Below, in pieces: positions 1 to 10,350 of a stretch of DNA of 64,000 nt. The stretch covers positions 4,831,001-4,895,000 of the forward strand of contig NZ_CP126889.1 of assembly GCF_030246845.1 (NCBI RefSeq). Direction: 5' to 3'. The notes under the pieces were generated by a model. The model had not been told where the DNA came from and did no database searches. It worked only from the letters and a program-made list of their open reading frames with translations. This DNA is from Enhydrobacter sp. (lineage in GTDB: Bacteria; Pseudomonadota; Alphaproteobacteria; Reyranellales; Reyranellaceae). Every line of letters starts with the position of its first letter. Within the stretch, counting starts at the first letter, position 1. Position numbers and translations under genes: made by a program.

Positions 1-498
1 CTTGAAGCCGATATAGCCGCGCGGCGGCCGGCTTACCGTCAGCCTGGGAACGGATTCGCCCTGCAGCCTCACTCCCTGTCCTTTGCCGGCAACGGCCATT
101 CGGTCGTTCGGGACGTCCAGGATCCAGCCGCCAATGGCCTCGGCGTCGTGCACCAGACAGACGATGATGGCGAAGCGCTCGCGGCCGGCCGCGAAGTTCG
201 CCGTGCCGTCCAGCGGATCGACGATCCAGCAGCTTTCGCCCGGCCGGCCGATCAGCTCCAGAAGGCTGGCATCGTTCTCGACCGACTCTTCCCCCACGAC
301 CGGCACGCCGGGCAGGATCTTCGCCAGCCCCGAGGCAAGGCGCTGCTCGGCAGCGACGTCGGCCACCGTGACCACATCGCCCGGCCGCTTGTGGCGGATA
401 TCCTCCTGCGCGAGGTTGCGAAACCGCGGCAGCAGCTCGACCGCGGCCGTCTCGCGCATCAGCCCGGCGACGCGCTCGAGGTCGCCGAAGGCCAGCAT
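1..498 (-). CDS. inositol monophosphatase family protein (3' part cut off by window edge)
   Basis: N-terminal 166 residues of a Mg2+-dependent, Li+-sensitive sugar-phosphatase superfamily member (SuhB/CysQ/HisN group). The metal site is visible: E70-E71 in VVGEES, and D94, D97 in WIVDPLDGTANF (91-102). The usual length is about 260 residues, so roughly 95 are missing because the window ends. The ATG lies 5 bases beyond the groES stop, so the two genes are probably co-transcribed. Whether the substrate is inositol phosphate, histidinol phosphate or PAP cannot be decided from this part. Confidence 0.85.
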   Translation of the reverse strand, partial: MLAFGDLERVAGLMRETAAVELLPRFRNLAQEDIRHKRPGDVVTVADVAAEQRLASGLAKILPGVPVVGEESVENDASLLELIGRPGESCWIVDPLDGTANFAAGRERFAIIVCLVHDAEAIGGWILDVPNDRMAVAGKGQGVRLQGESVPRLTVSRPPRGYIGFK

Positions 499-503
499 CG
501 GCT

Positions 504-791
504 TCAGCCGAGGATCCCGAACAGGTCCTCTTCCTTGAGGATCACGTGATCGACGCCGTCGAGCTTGACCTCGGTGCCCGACCACTTGCCGTAGATCACC
601 TTGTCGCCGACCTTCACGCCGATCGGCATCAGGCGGCCGTCGTCGAGCCGCTTGCCCTTGCCGACAGCCACGACCTCGCCCTGCATCGGCTTCTCCTGGG
701 CGGTATCGGGAATGATGATGCCGGCCTTGGTCTTGGTCTCGGCGGAGATCGGCTTCAGCAGCACCCGATCATGTAACGGGTTGAATTTCAT
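504..791 (-). CDS. groES: GroES co-chaperonin (Cpn10), no groEL beside it
   Basis: A 95-residue protein matching the GroES family over its full length: N-terminal MKFNPLHDRVLLKP, mobile-loop segment around residues 17-35 (TKTKAGIIIPDTAQEKP), GEVVAVGKG, and the YGKWSGTEVKLDG roof segment. It would cap GroEL during protein folding in the cytoplasm. The gene downstream is an inositol-phosphatase family gene, not groEL, which is unusual because groES normally opens a groESL operon. A strong promoter-like pair lies just upstream (821-850). I see no CIRCE element. It may be an extra copy, with a complete groESL elsewhere. Confidence 0.93.
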   Translation of the reverse strand: MKFNPLHDRVLLKPISAETKTKAGIIIPDTAQEKPMQGEVVAVGKGKRLDDGRLMPIGVKVGDKVIYGKWSGTEVKLDGVDHVILKEEDLFGILG

Positions 792-820
792 GGTCTTTCC
801 CTAGCTTGAGGAACGCGCCG

Positions 821-850
821 CTTATAGAAAGCGGCGGCGGCGGGTGTCAA
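821..850 (-). promoter_or_regulatory. groES promoter (-35 TTGACA, -10 TATAAG)
   Basis: On the minus strand TTGACA (850-845) is followed after 18 bases by TATAAG (826-821), 30 bases before the groES ATG. The extended form TTGACA...CTATAAG also resembles the alphaproteobacterial RpoH consensus (CTTGAC...CTATAT), so housekeeping or heat-shock sigma use is possible. The -35 box overlaps the hflX stop codon. Confidence 0.55.
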
Positions 851-2196
851 CGCGCCAGCCGTCGCTCGAACCGCGCGGCCGTCGCGGCATCCAGGGCCAC
901 CGTCAGGCGCGCCGTCTCCCCGTCGTCGCGGCGGCTGCGCACATCACCGTTGCGGTACAGCCAGGCGATGGTGGCGCCGTCGCTCAGAGGCACCTCGATC
1001 TCGCGTGCCGCGCCGCCACGGCCGAGGCGCTCCTCGATGGCGACCAGCAGAGCCTCCACGCCCTCACCGCTCAGCGCCGAGACCGGAAACTGTCGCGCCC
1101 GCCCGGACCCCGCTGCCGCTTTCGTCTTCAGGACACTGCACTGCTCCGCAGGCAGGGTATCGATCTTGTTCAGCGCCTCGATCATGGGCGTCCCGCCGCC
1201 CTCCTCGATCGCCCCCAGCGCCCGCAGCACCTCCTCGACGTCGACGCGCTGGCGCTCGCTGTCCGGATGGGCGATGTCGCGCACATGCACGATCAGATCG
1301 GCCTCGATCACCTCCTCGAGGGTGGCGCGGAAAGCGGCGACGAGGTGCGTCGGCAGGTCGGACACGAAGCCGACCGTGTCGGAGATCACGCATTGGCGGC
1401 CATTGGGCAACCTGATCGCGCGCATCGTCGGATCGAGCGTGGCGAAAAGCAGATTCTGCGCCATCACCTCGGCGCCGGACAGTCGGTTGAACAAGGTCGA
1501 CTTGCCGGCGTTGGTGTAGCCCACCAGCGCCACCGTCGGCAGGCGCGCTCTGCGGCGGCCGGCGCGGTTGACGGCGCGCGTACGCTTCACAGCTTCGAGG
1601 TCGCGCTTGATCTTGACGATACGCTCGCCGATCAGGCGGCGGTCGATCTCGATCTGCGATTCGCCGGGACCGCCCAGGAAGCCGAAGCCGCCGCGCTGGC
1701 GCTCGAGGTGGGTCCACGACCGGACCAGGCGGCCGCGCTGGTAGTCGAGCGCCGCCAATTCCACCTGCAGCCGTCCCTCGTGCGTGCGGGCGCGCGCACC
1801 GAAGATCTCGAGGATCAGCCCGGTGCGGTCGATGACCTTGGTGTTCCAGGCCTTCTCGAGATTGCGCTGCTGCACGGGCGTGAGCTTGTCGTCGACGATG
1901 ACGAGGCCGGTCCCCTGCTCTTCCACGGCCGCCTTGACGCGCTCGACAGTGCCCTTGCCGATCAGCGTTGCCGGCGTGACGCGACGCATCGGCACGGTCA
2001 GGGCGAGCCGCACATCGAGATCGATGGCGCGCGCGAGACCGACCGCCTCTTCCAGCTTCGCCTCGCTGTCGCGGCGATCGCCATTGAGTGCAGGCCAATG
2101 GGGGCTCAGTACGGCGGCAATCGTGGCCGGCCGCGCCGTCTCCTGCGGCGAGCGCCTGTGCCGCGCATGTCCGTTGAACTCGATATCGTCCGTCAA
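847..2196 (-). CDS. hflX: ribosome-splitting GTPase HflX
   Basis: 449 residues. The N-terminal HflX nucleotide-binding domain (about 45-215) includes the glycine-rich GGFGFLGGPGES (169-180) and a helical linker. The G domain follows, with Walker A GYTNAGKS (226-233), DTVGFVSDLP as switch region and NKID as G4. HflX binds the 50S subunit and splits stalled ribosomes. The only in-frame start is TTG, one base after the hfq stop; hfq-hflX is a conserved pair and translation is probably coupled. No ATG occurs in frame before residue 70, which lies inside the conserved domain. Confidence 0.93.
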   Translation of the reverse strand: MTDDIEFNGHARHRRSPQETARPATIAAVLSPHWPALNGDRRDSEAKLEEAVGLARAIDLDVRLALTVPMRRVTPATLIGKGTVERVKAAVEEQGTGLVIVDDKLTPVQQRNLEKAWNTKVIDRTGLILEIFGARARTHEGRLQVELAALDYQRGRLVRSWTHLERQRGGFGFLGGPGESQIEIDRRLIGERIVKIKRDLEAVKRTRAVNRAGRRRARLPTVALVGYTNAGKSTLFNRLSGAEVMAQNLLFATLDPTMRAIRLPNGRQCVISDTVGFVSDLPTHLVAAFRATLEEVIEADLIVHVRDIAHPDSERQRVDVEEVLRALGAIEEGGGTPMIEALNKIDTLPAEQCSVLKTKAAAGSGRARQFPVSALSGEGVEALLVAIEERLGRGGAAREIEVPLSDGATIAWLYRNGDVRSRRDDGETARLTVALDAATAARFERRLAR

Positions 2197-2197
2197 A

Positions 2198-2440
2198 TCA
2201 GCCTTCGGCCTTGTCTCCGTCGAACAACTGCACCGGCGTCACCGGCATGATGGTCGAGATCGCATGCTTGTAGACGAGCTGCGAATGACCATCCCGGCGC
2301 AGCAGCACCGAGAAATTGTCGAACCAGGTGACGATTCCCTGCAGCTTGACGCCGTTGACCAGAAAGATCGTGACCGGCGTCTTGTTCTTGCGCAGGTGGT
2401 TCAGGAAGACGTCCTGAACGTTTTGTGCCTTTTCACTCAT
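2198..2440 (-). CDS. hfq: RNA chaperone Hfq
   Basis: 80 residues. Sm1 motif (VFLNHLRKNKTPVTIFLVNG) and Sm2 YKHAIST are both present. Residues MSEKAQNVQDVFLN form the usual N-terminus, so the ATG at 2440 is chosen over upstream in-frame codons; AAGAGG lies 9 bases before it. It forms a hexamer that pairs small RNAs with mRNAs. Upstream of hflX on the same strand, in the common ntr-hfq-hflX order of alphaproteobacteria. Confidence 0.97.
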   Translation of the reverse strand: MSEKAQNVQDVFLNHLRKNKTPVTIFLVNGVKLQGIVTWFDNFSVLLRRDGHSQLVYKHAISTIMPVTPVQLFDGDKAEG

Positions 2441-2526
2441 GTTGTTGGCCTCTTGCTGGGCATCCGGCACACCTGACGGCCACCGGTTGGGGGTACGCGG
2501 TCCTTTCCCGCTACCAGGTTGCAGCA

Positions 2527-2554
2527 AATATAGGCGACGCTGCCCTCAAAGCAA
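2527..2554 (-). promoter_or_regulatory. candidate hfq promoter
   Basis: Minus strand TTGCTT (2554-2549), 16-base spacer, TATATT (2532-2527), about 87 bases before the hfq start. The -35 side overlaps the 3' end of the HAD gene. It would let hfq-hflX be transcribed separately from the ntr operon. Confidence 0.4.
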
Positions 2555-3202
2555 TGCCGCCAGCTCATGACAATTGCGTGCGTGCAGACGTGGCGGAAAT
2601 GCCTTCAGGCGCTCCGCGAACTGGTCCATGCCGCCGAAATAGACCGGCAGGCAGCCGGCGGCATGGGCGCATTCGAGATCGGCCGGGGTGTCTCCCACCA
2701 TCCACACGCTCTCGTCCGGAGCAATTCCGGTGCCATCGAGCGCGAGGTAGATCGGATCGGGCGCCGGCTTGTCGCGCTTGGCGTCCTTGGCGCCGACTGC
2801 CTTCGATATCCAGCGTTCCCAACCGAGATGCCTGAGCTCCGCGCGGAGATTCTCGCCCACCTTGTTGCTGACGACCGCGACATAGCAGCCCGCGGCGCAG
2901 GCGCGCGCCAACAGCGCTTCCGCGCCCGGCAGCGGCTCGAGTCGGTCGAGATGGATGCGGTGGAACGTCTGGTAGAATATTCGCTCGGCTTCGACCGCAC
3001 GCTCGCCGAACAGCTTCGGGAAGGCGTCGCGCAGCGAGCCGTGCGCCCGTTCCTGCACCTCGCGGGCCGTCCAGGGTGGCAGCCCAAAGGCAGCGAAGGT
3101 GTCGCGATAGCACTCGACGATCGTCGGCCAGGTATTGACCAGCGTATTGTCCCAGTCGAACAGGATGGCGCGCGGCAGCTCCGAACCGGCAGGTCTCGTC
3201 AA
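2546..3202 (-). CDS. HAD-superfamily hydrolase, phosphoglycolate phosphatase-like
   Basis: 218 residues with the four HAD motifs: DWDNT with nucleophile D16 and acid D18 (I), VVSNK (II), the Lys of KRDKPAPDP (III) and GDTPAD (IV). A helical cap lies between motifs I and II (class C1, Gph-like). It should dephosphorylate a small phospho-metabolite; the substrate is not readable. Its TTG start overlaps the stop of the transaminase gene by four bases (TTGA), so translation is likely coupled. No better start is in frame before the catalytic motif. It sits where dat is normally followed directly by hfq. Confidence 0.85.
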   Translation of the reverse strand: MTRPAGSELPRAILFDWDNTLVNTWPTIVECYRDTFAAFGLPPWTAREVQERAHGSLRDAFPKLFGERAVEAERIFYQTFHRIHLDRLEPLPGAEALLARACAAGCYVAVVSNKVGENLRAELRHLGWERWISKAVGAKDAKRDKPAPDPIYLALDGTGIAPDESVWMVGDTPADLECAHAAGCLPVYFGGMDQFAERLKAFPPRLHARNCHELAALL

Positions 3203-4062
3203 GTGACCGTCTCCCCTGCCTCGGCGAAGCGCACGTATTCCTCGCGCAACCGGCGTGCCGTCGGTCCGGGCTTGCCGTCGCCGACAGGCGCGTCGTCGAT
3301 CCTGATCACGGGCGTCACAAACGACGTGGCGCTGGTGATGAAGGCCTCGTTGGCCTGCTTGGCCTCAGCCAGGCTGAACGGCCGCTCGACCAGCTTGAGC
3401 TGGAGCTTGTCGGCGATCGACTTCAGCGTGCCGCGGGTGATGCCGGCCAGGATCCCGCTGTCGGTCTGCCGCGTGATCAGCTCGCCGTCCCCGGTCACGA
3501 TCCAGGCGTTGGTCGAGGCGCCTTCGGTGACGCAGCCCTTGGCATCGACCAGCCAGGCTTCGTAGGCGCCGCTCTCGCGCGCGGCCTGCTTGGCCAGCAC
3601 GTTCGGCAGCAGCGCGACCGTCTTGATGTCGCAGCGCTCCCAGCGGATGTCGGGCTGGCTCCTGACTGCGATCCCCGGGCCGACATCGGGACCGAGGTGC
3701 CTGGTATTCTTGGTCGTGAGCACGAGGGAGGGCCTGACAGGCGTCGTCGGAAAGGCGTGATCGCGCCGCGCCACACCGCGCGTCACCTGCATGTAGACGA
3801 GACCGTCGCGCAGCCGGTTGCGCCGCATCAGCTCACGGATGACGAAGCAGAGTGTCTTGCGTGACACCGGCGGCGCGATGCGCAGCTCCTTCAGCGAGCG
3901 ATCGAGCCGGTCGAGGTGCGGCTTCTCGTCGATCAGCTTGCCGTCGCGCACGCCCACCACCTCGTAGACGCCATCGGCGAGCTGGTAGCCGCGATCCTCG
4001 ATGTGGACGCTGGCCTCGCGATGGTCGACGTAGCGGCCGTTGACATAGGCGTAACGCGCCAT
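3199..4062 (-). CDS. dat: D-amino-acid transaminase
   Basis: 287 residues, fold-type IV PLP enzyme. The catalytic lysine is K147 in RCDIKTVALLPNVLAK, and GASTNAW (phosphate-binding region) and ITSATSFVTPV follow the D-amino-acid transaminase pattern rather than branched-chain IlvE. It would interconvert D-alanine, D-glutamate and oxo acids for peptidoglycan precursors. Located between ntrX and hfq, where dat occurs in many alphaproteobacteria. 4-amino-4-deoxychorismate lyase is a related alternative but fits less well. Confidence 0.88.
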   Translation of the reverse strand: MARYAYVNGRYVDHREASVHIEDRGYQLADGVYEVVGVRDGKLIDEKPHLDRLDRSLKELRIAPPVSRKTLCFVIRELMRRNRLRDGLVYMQVTRGVARRDHAFPTTPVRPSLVLTTKNTRHLGPDVGPGIAVRSQPDIRWERCDIKTVALLPNVLAKQAARESGAYEAWLVDAKGCVTEGASTNAWIVTGDGELITRQTDSGILAGITRGTLKSIADKLQLKLVERPFSLAEAKQANEAFITSATSFVTPVIRIDDAPVGDGKPGPTARRLREEYVRFAEAGETVT

Positions 4063-4084
4063 GAACGCTTCTCCTCTTTCCCGA

Positions 4085-5497
4085 TCAGGCCGCGGGCTCG
4101 GCGCCGGCCCGCTCCTCGCCGCCCGTTCCGTGCAGGCCGAGCGATTTCAGCTTGCGGTGCAGCGCCGACCGTTCCATGCCGACGAAGGTGGCTGTGCGCG
4201 AGATGTTGCCGCCGAAACGCGTCACTTGCGCCAGCAGATACTCGCGCTCGAAGACCTCGCGCGCATCGCGCAGCGGCAACTGCATGATCTCGCCGCCCTT
4301 CTCCCAGCGCAGCACCGAGGGCGCGTCCTCGCTCACGTCGTTGGGCAGCACATCGGCGCGGATCGCGCCGCCGCCGGCCGGCGCCAGGATGAGCAGGCGC
4401 TCGATGACGTTGCGCAACTGACGCACATTGCCCGGCCAGTCATGGCCCTGCAGCGCCGCCGAGGTGTCCTCGCCGAGCGGCCGCGCCGCAAGGCCGGTGG
4501 CGTCCGCCACCCGCCGCAGGAGATCGGTCGCGAGCTCCGGAATGTCCTCACGACGTTCGCTGAGCGGCGGCACCCTCAGCGACACGACGTTCAGCCGATG
4601 GAACAGCTCCTCGCGGAACTGGCCGGCCGCAATCTTGTCCTGCAGGGCGTTCGCGGTCGAGGCGAGCACGCGCACGTCCACCTCCACCCGGGTCCGGCCC
4701 GCGTCGCGCAGGTAGGACTGCTCCTGCAGAACGCGCGCGAGCCGGCTCTGCAGGCTGAGCGGCAGGTCGGCGACCTCCTTCAGGAGAAGGGTTCCGCCGT
4801 GGGCGAGCTCGAACGCCCCGGAAACGCGCAGCGCATCGTGGTCGGTCTCGCCGTCGGTGCCGAACAGCTCGATCTCCAGCCGCTCCGCCGGCAGCGTCGA
4901 GCAGTTCACCACCACGAACGGCCCCTCGGCGCGCTTGGATCCCTGATGGATCAGCCGGGCCACCGTCTCCTTGCCCACACCGGAAGGCCCTGCGATCAGC
5001 ACGCGACTGCCCGTGGTCGCCACGCGCTCGATCTGTGCGCGCACGTTGGCGGCGGCGGTGGAGGAGCCGACGAAGGATACCTCGCCGCCGGCCCGCCGCC
5101 GCAGGGTCGCATTCTCGCGCTTCAGCCGATCGGCCTCGATCGCGCGGTCGACGACGAGGAGAAGACGGTCGGCCTTGAACGGCTTCTCGATGAAATCGTA
5201 GGCGCCGCTCTTGATCGCGGAGACGGCGGTATCGATCGTGCCGTGGCCGCTGATCATCACCACCGGAATCGGCGGCTCCTCGCGGCGGATCACGTCGAGG
5301 AGCTGCAGCCCGTCGAGCTCGCTGCCCTGCAGCCAGACGTCGAGGATGACAAGCGCCGGCCGCCGCTGGCGTATCGCATCGATCGCCTCGGTGCTGTTGT
5401 GCGCGCGCCGGGCAGTGTGCCCTTCGTCCTCCAGGATGCCCGCAATCAGCGTGCAGATATCGCGCTCGTCGTCGACGATGAGAATATCGTGTCCCAT
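4085..5497 (-). CDS. ntrX: NtrX-family response regulator with degenerate AAA+ core
   Basis: 470 residues: receiver domain (5-120, phospho-acceptor D53), AAA+ domain (about 140-370), and C-terminal Fis-type helix-turn-helix (GGNISRTATFVGMERSALHR). Partner of NtrY in nitrogen and redox/envelope regulation. Walker A GPSGVGK is intact (170-176). The sigma54-contact GAFTGA loop is missing, as is usual for alphaproteobacterial NtrX. The Walker B stretch reads TLLLKE (236-241), with K240 where family members normally have Asp; that should impair ATP hydrolysis. It lies 33 bases downstream of ntrY and probably acts as a DNA-binding repressor/activator independent of sigma54. Confidence 0.9.
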   Translation of the reverse strand: MGHDILIVDDERDICTLIAGILEDEGHTARRAHNSTEAIDAIRQRRPALVILDVWLQGSELDGLQLLDVIRREEPPIPVVMISGHGTIDTAVSAIKSGAYDFIEKPFKADRLLLVVDRAIEADRLKRENATLRRRAGGEVSFVGSSTAAANVRAQIERVATTGSRVLIAGPSGVGKETVARLIHQGSKRAEGPFVVVNCSTLPAERLEIELFGTDGETDHDALRVSGAFELAHGGTLLLKEVADLPLSLQSRLARVLQEQSYLRDAGRTRVEVDVRVLASTANALQDKIAAGQFREELFHRLNVVSLRVPPLSERREDIPELATDLLRRVADATGLAARPLGEDTSAALQGHDWPGNVRQLRNVIERLLILAPAGGGAIRADVLPNDVSEDAPSVLRWEKGGEIMQLPLRDAREVFEREYLLAQVTRFGGNISRTATFVGMERSALHRKLKSLGLHGTGGEERAGAEPAA

Positions 5498-5530
5498 GAC
5501 TCTTCAAACAGTCCGCGACAGTTCAACGGA

Positions 5531-7762
5531 TCATTGTGCGGCTGTCGCCTGCGACTTGACCGACGCGATCTCTTTCGCGTCCCGCCGGAATACCAGACTG
5601 ATGCGGGCGCCGCCAGCCTCGCGGTCCTCGAGCAGAAGCTGCCCGCCATGGTCCTCCATGATCTTCTTGACGATGGCGAGCCCGAGGCCCGTGCCCTTGC
5701 TGCGGGTCGTCATATAGGGCTCGGTCAGGCGATCGCGGCCCTCCTTGGGCAATCCCTTGCCGTTGTCCTCGACGACAATGCGCACACTCGTACCTTCGTC
5801 CTTCAGCGCAAGCGAAATCTCGCCCGCCGGCAGCGGCTCGCCGTTGCGCGGCGCCCGGCCCTCGATCGCCTCGGCCGCATTCTTCAGGATGTTGGTGAGC
5901 ACCTGGCCCACCTGCCGCCTGTCGCAGATCAGCGGCACCGGCCGGCCGGGCAAGTCCGCATGGTAGCGGATATCGGCGTTGCCGCTGCGCTGGAGGAATA
6001 GCGCCTGCTGGCAGAGCTCGCGTGCATCCTCGGGCTGCACTGTGGGCCGCGGCATGCGGGCGAAGGAAGAGAACTCGTCCACCATGCGGCCGATGTCGCC
6101 GACCTGGCGGATGATCGTGTCGGTGCAGGTCGAGAAGGTTTCGGGATCTTCCTTGATCTGCTTCAGGTAACGCCGCCGCAGCCGTTCGGCGGAGAGCTGG
6201 ATCGGCGTCAGCGGATTCTTGATCTCGTGCGCGATGCGCCGCGCCACATCGCCCCAGGCCGCCATCCGCTGCGCCGACATGAGCTCGGTGACGTCGTCGA
6301 ACGTGACGACCGATCCCGAGTCCGAAGCGGCGCTGATGCGGACCAGCAGAATACGGCGAACGCCGCCGTGCATGATCTCGGCCTGCCCCTGGGTCAAACG
6401 GTCGGGGCGCTCGGCCGCCTGCGCCACGAGCGGCGCGATCTCGGGCATGACATCGATGAGCTGGCGGCCGAGCACGCCGTCCTCGGGCAGGGCCAGGAGG
6501 CCGAGCGCCGAGCTGTTGCTGCGGGTGATGACACCCGCCCCGTCGACGCTCAGCACGCCGGCCGAAACGCCGGCCAGCACCGCGTCGGTCAGGCGGCGGC
6601 GACGGTCGAGCTCCTTGTTCGCGGCGATCAGCTCGCCGCGCTGCTGCTCGATCTGGCTGGTCATGCGGTTGAACGAACGCGCGAGCTGGCCGAGCTCGTC
6701 GTTCGGCGGCCCCTCCTCCACGCGCGCGCCGAGATCGCCTCCGCGAACCTTCTCCGCTGCCGCCATCAGGCCGCCGATGGGGGCCGTCAGGCGGGTCGCG
6801 ACCTGAATTGCAAGCCAGACGGCCGCCAGCAGCATCAGCAGCGCGATGGCCCCGCAGACGACGAAGATGATGAGCTGGCTGCGGCGCAGCGCCTGCTCGA
6901 TCTGGGCGTAGAACTTGCCGGCGAAGTCGATGCTCTTGATGTAGTCGACGACGCGCAGGTCGACGGCGTGGCCGGTCACCAGGAAGAGCGGCTCATCGAC
7001 GAAAAGCTGCATGACGAAGTAGGCGCCGTGCTCGGACTCGAACTGCACCGGACGCGCCTGGTTGACGGCCTGCCAGAGATACTTCGCCGGCGGAACGGGA
7101 TTTGCGATCGGCTTTTCGTTGGGCGCGACCGCACGCGCGATCAGGCCCTTGTCGGCATCGACCACGTCGGCCTCGATCAACGGCCGCCCCTCGATCAGCC
7201 GCGCCAGGGCCTTTTCGGTCGCCTCCTTGTTGCGCAACGCCTGCACGCCGAGGCTTTGCAGAGGCGCGGAGATCGCGGCGATGTCGCGCAGGATCTCCTC
7301 CTCGCGCGCACGCCGTACCGGCTCGCCGATCGCTCGTGCCGTCTCGTAGGCGGCCTGCGAGGGCTTCACGACGAAGTCGGTCAGGTTGATGACCAGCAGC
7401 GACAGGATGATGGTGACGATCAGCGTCGGCGTCACCGTGAAAAGACTGCAGATCAGCACCAGCCGCATATGCAGGCGCGATCCCGCGGCGCCTCGCCGCC
7501 GATCGAGCCAGAGTTGTGTCAACCGCACCGCCAGCAGCGCAACGAGTGCGGTCGCCACGACGAGGTCCGCGACCAGGAGGCCGGTCATCCAGCCCGTCGT
7601 GCTGAAACTGGCCGGCGCGAAGCCGGTCAGCCAGGCGTAGGTCGCCGCGCCGGCAAGAACGGCGAGTGTCGCCAGCGAGATGGCGGCGACCCGGCCCGTC
7701 AATGCGCGGCCAATCGCATTCATCCGCTCGCTGAAGCGTGAGACGCCCGGCGATACTGTCAC
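5531..7762 (-). CDS. ntrY: nitrogen regulation sensor histidine kinase NtrY
   Basis: About 743 residues. Hydrophobic helices lie in the first 110 residues, followed by an extracytoplasmic sensor region and another membrane segment, then HAMP, PAS, HisKA and HATPase_c. Phospho-acceptor H513 lies in RRIAHEIKNPLTPIQ; the kinase N, G1 and G2 boxes (ILKNAAEA, DNGKGLP, GTGLGLAI) are intact. The start is uncertain: TTG 7765, GTG 7762 (used here) or ATG 7723 are all in frame, just after the ntrC stop. Cognate regulator ntrX follows. Confidence 0.93.
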   Translation of the reverse strand: MTVSPGVSRFSERMNAIGRALTGRVAAISLATLAVLAGAATYAWLTGFAPASFSTTGWMTGLLVADLVVATALVALLAVRLTQLWLDRRRGAAGSRLHMRLVLICSLFTVTPTLIVTIILSLLVINLTDFVVKPSQAAYETARAIGEPVRRAREEEILRDIAAISAPLQSLGVQALRNKEATEKALARLIEGRPLIEADVVDADKGLIARAVAPNEKPIANPVPPAKYLWQAVNQARPVQFESEHGAYFVMQLFVDEPLFLVTGHAVDLRVVDYIKSIDFAGKFYAQIEQALRRSQLIIFVVCGAIALLMLLAAVWLAIQVATRLTAPIGGLMAAAEKVRGGDLGARVEEGPPNDELGQLARSFNRMTSQIEQQRGELIAANKELDRRRRLTDAVLAGVSAGVLSVDGAGVITRSNSSALGLLALPEDGVLGRQLIDVMPEIAPLVAQAAERPDRLTQGQAEIMHGGVRRILLVRISAASDSGSVVTFDDVTELMSAQRMAAWGDVARRIAHEIKNPLTPIQLSAERLRRRYLKQIKEDPETFSTCTDTIIRQVGDIGRMVDEFSSFARMPRPTVQPEDARELCQQALFLQRSGNADIRYHADLPGRPVPLICDRRQVGQVLTNILKNAAEAIEGRAPRNGEPLPAGEISLALKDEGTSVRIVVEDNGKGLPKEGRDRLTEPYMTTRSKGTGLGLAIVKKIMEDHGGQLLLEDREAGGARISLVFRRDAKEIASVKSQATAAQ

Positions 7763-7766
7763 CAAG

Positions 7767-9235
<1,469 letters not shown>

Positions 9236-9239
<4 letters not shown>

Positions 9240-10348
9240 CGAGCGGCCTGCGACGGCTGCAGCGGCAGCATGACGCGAAAGACCGTCCGGCCCGGCTCGC
9301 TGTCATATTCGATGGCGCCGCCATGATCGTTGATGATTTTGGCGACCAGCGCCAGCCCCAGGCCCGTACCCGTCGGCTTGTTGGTGACGAAGGCGTCGAA
9401 CAGATGGCCGCGGATCTCGTCGGACACGCCGCGGCCGTTGTCACGGATCGAGACGACCAGCGGCAGGTTGACCCGAGCCTGCTGGCCCGGCACAGCGAGT
9501 CGCAACCCATGGCGATAGGCGGTCGACATCTCGATCTCGCGCTCGCCCTCGCCGGGCGCCTCGCAGGCGTTCTTCACCAGATTGAGGAAGACCTGGATGA
9601 GCTGGTCGCGGTCGCCGAACACGTCGGGCAACGAAGGATCATAGGTCTCGACGAAGCGCACGCCCTTGCCGAAGCCGGTTTCCGAGAGCCGCCGGACGTG
9701 GTTGAGAACCTGATGGATATTGACCGGCCCGCGATCGATCGGCCGACCGTCGGCGAAGGCCTCCATGCGATCCACCAGCGCCACGATACGGTCGGTCTCC
9801 TCGCAGATGAGGCCGGTGAGCTCGCGCTCGCTGTCGGGCAGCGACTGCTCGAGGAGCTGCGCCGCGCCGCGGATTCCCGACAGCGGGTTCTTGACCTCGT
9901 GCGCGAGCATGGCGGCCAGCGCGCTCACCGACCGGGCGGCGTTGCGATGCGACATCTGCCGATCGATGTTGCGCGCGATCGATTGCTCGACCAGCGAGAT
10001 CGACACCAGCCCGTCGCGCTCCACGATCGGCGCGAGGCGCAGCGCACAGAAATGATTGCCGATGCGCGGCGATGCCAAGGTGACACCGCTCTCGGCGACG
10101 GCGCCGCCGCTCGCCAGTACCTGTTCGAGCAGGGAGAAGAGCGGCGAATCCCGGGGGATGAACTCGGCCAGCGGATGACCCATGAGGCGTGTTCGGCCGG
10201 CGCCGAAGAACTGCTCGGCCGCGAGGTTGGCGTAATGCACCAGCCCCTCGCCGTCGACCACGATGACGGCTTCCGAGAGCGAATCGAGAATCGCGCTCGG
10301 GAACGGATCGTTCGCAAGCTCGGTGCGCCTCAGGGGCTGCACGACCAT
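9236..10348 (-). CDS. ntrB: nitrogen sensor histidine kinase NtrB (GlnL)
   Basis: 370 residues: N-terminal PAS domain (about 15-125), dimerisation/phospho-transfer helix with H150 in MLAHEVKNPLSGIRG, and a C-terminal HATPase_c domain (NLVKNACEA, DNGRGVSDE, GTGLGLALV). No membrane segment, so it is cytosolic, as expected for the PII-controlled kinase that phosphorylates NtrC. ATG 10348 is used; a GTG six bases earlier overlaps the dusB stop as GTGA and is an equally plausible coupled start. Confidence 0.95.
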
Positions 10349-10350
10349 CG

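Noticed and set aside
791..850. CIRCE element for HrcA control of groES
   Set aside because: No TTAGCACTC/GAGTGCTAA inverted repeat is present upstream of groES.
4061..6001. A 646-codon plus-strand frame across ntrX and the end of ntrY
   Set aside because: It is antisense to two conserved genes and shows no domain.
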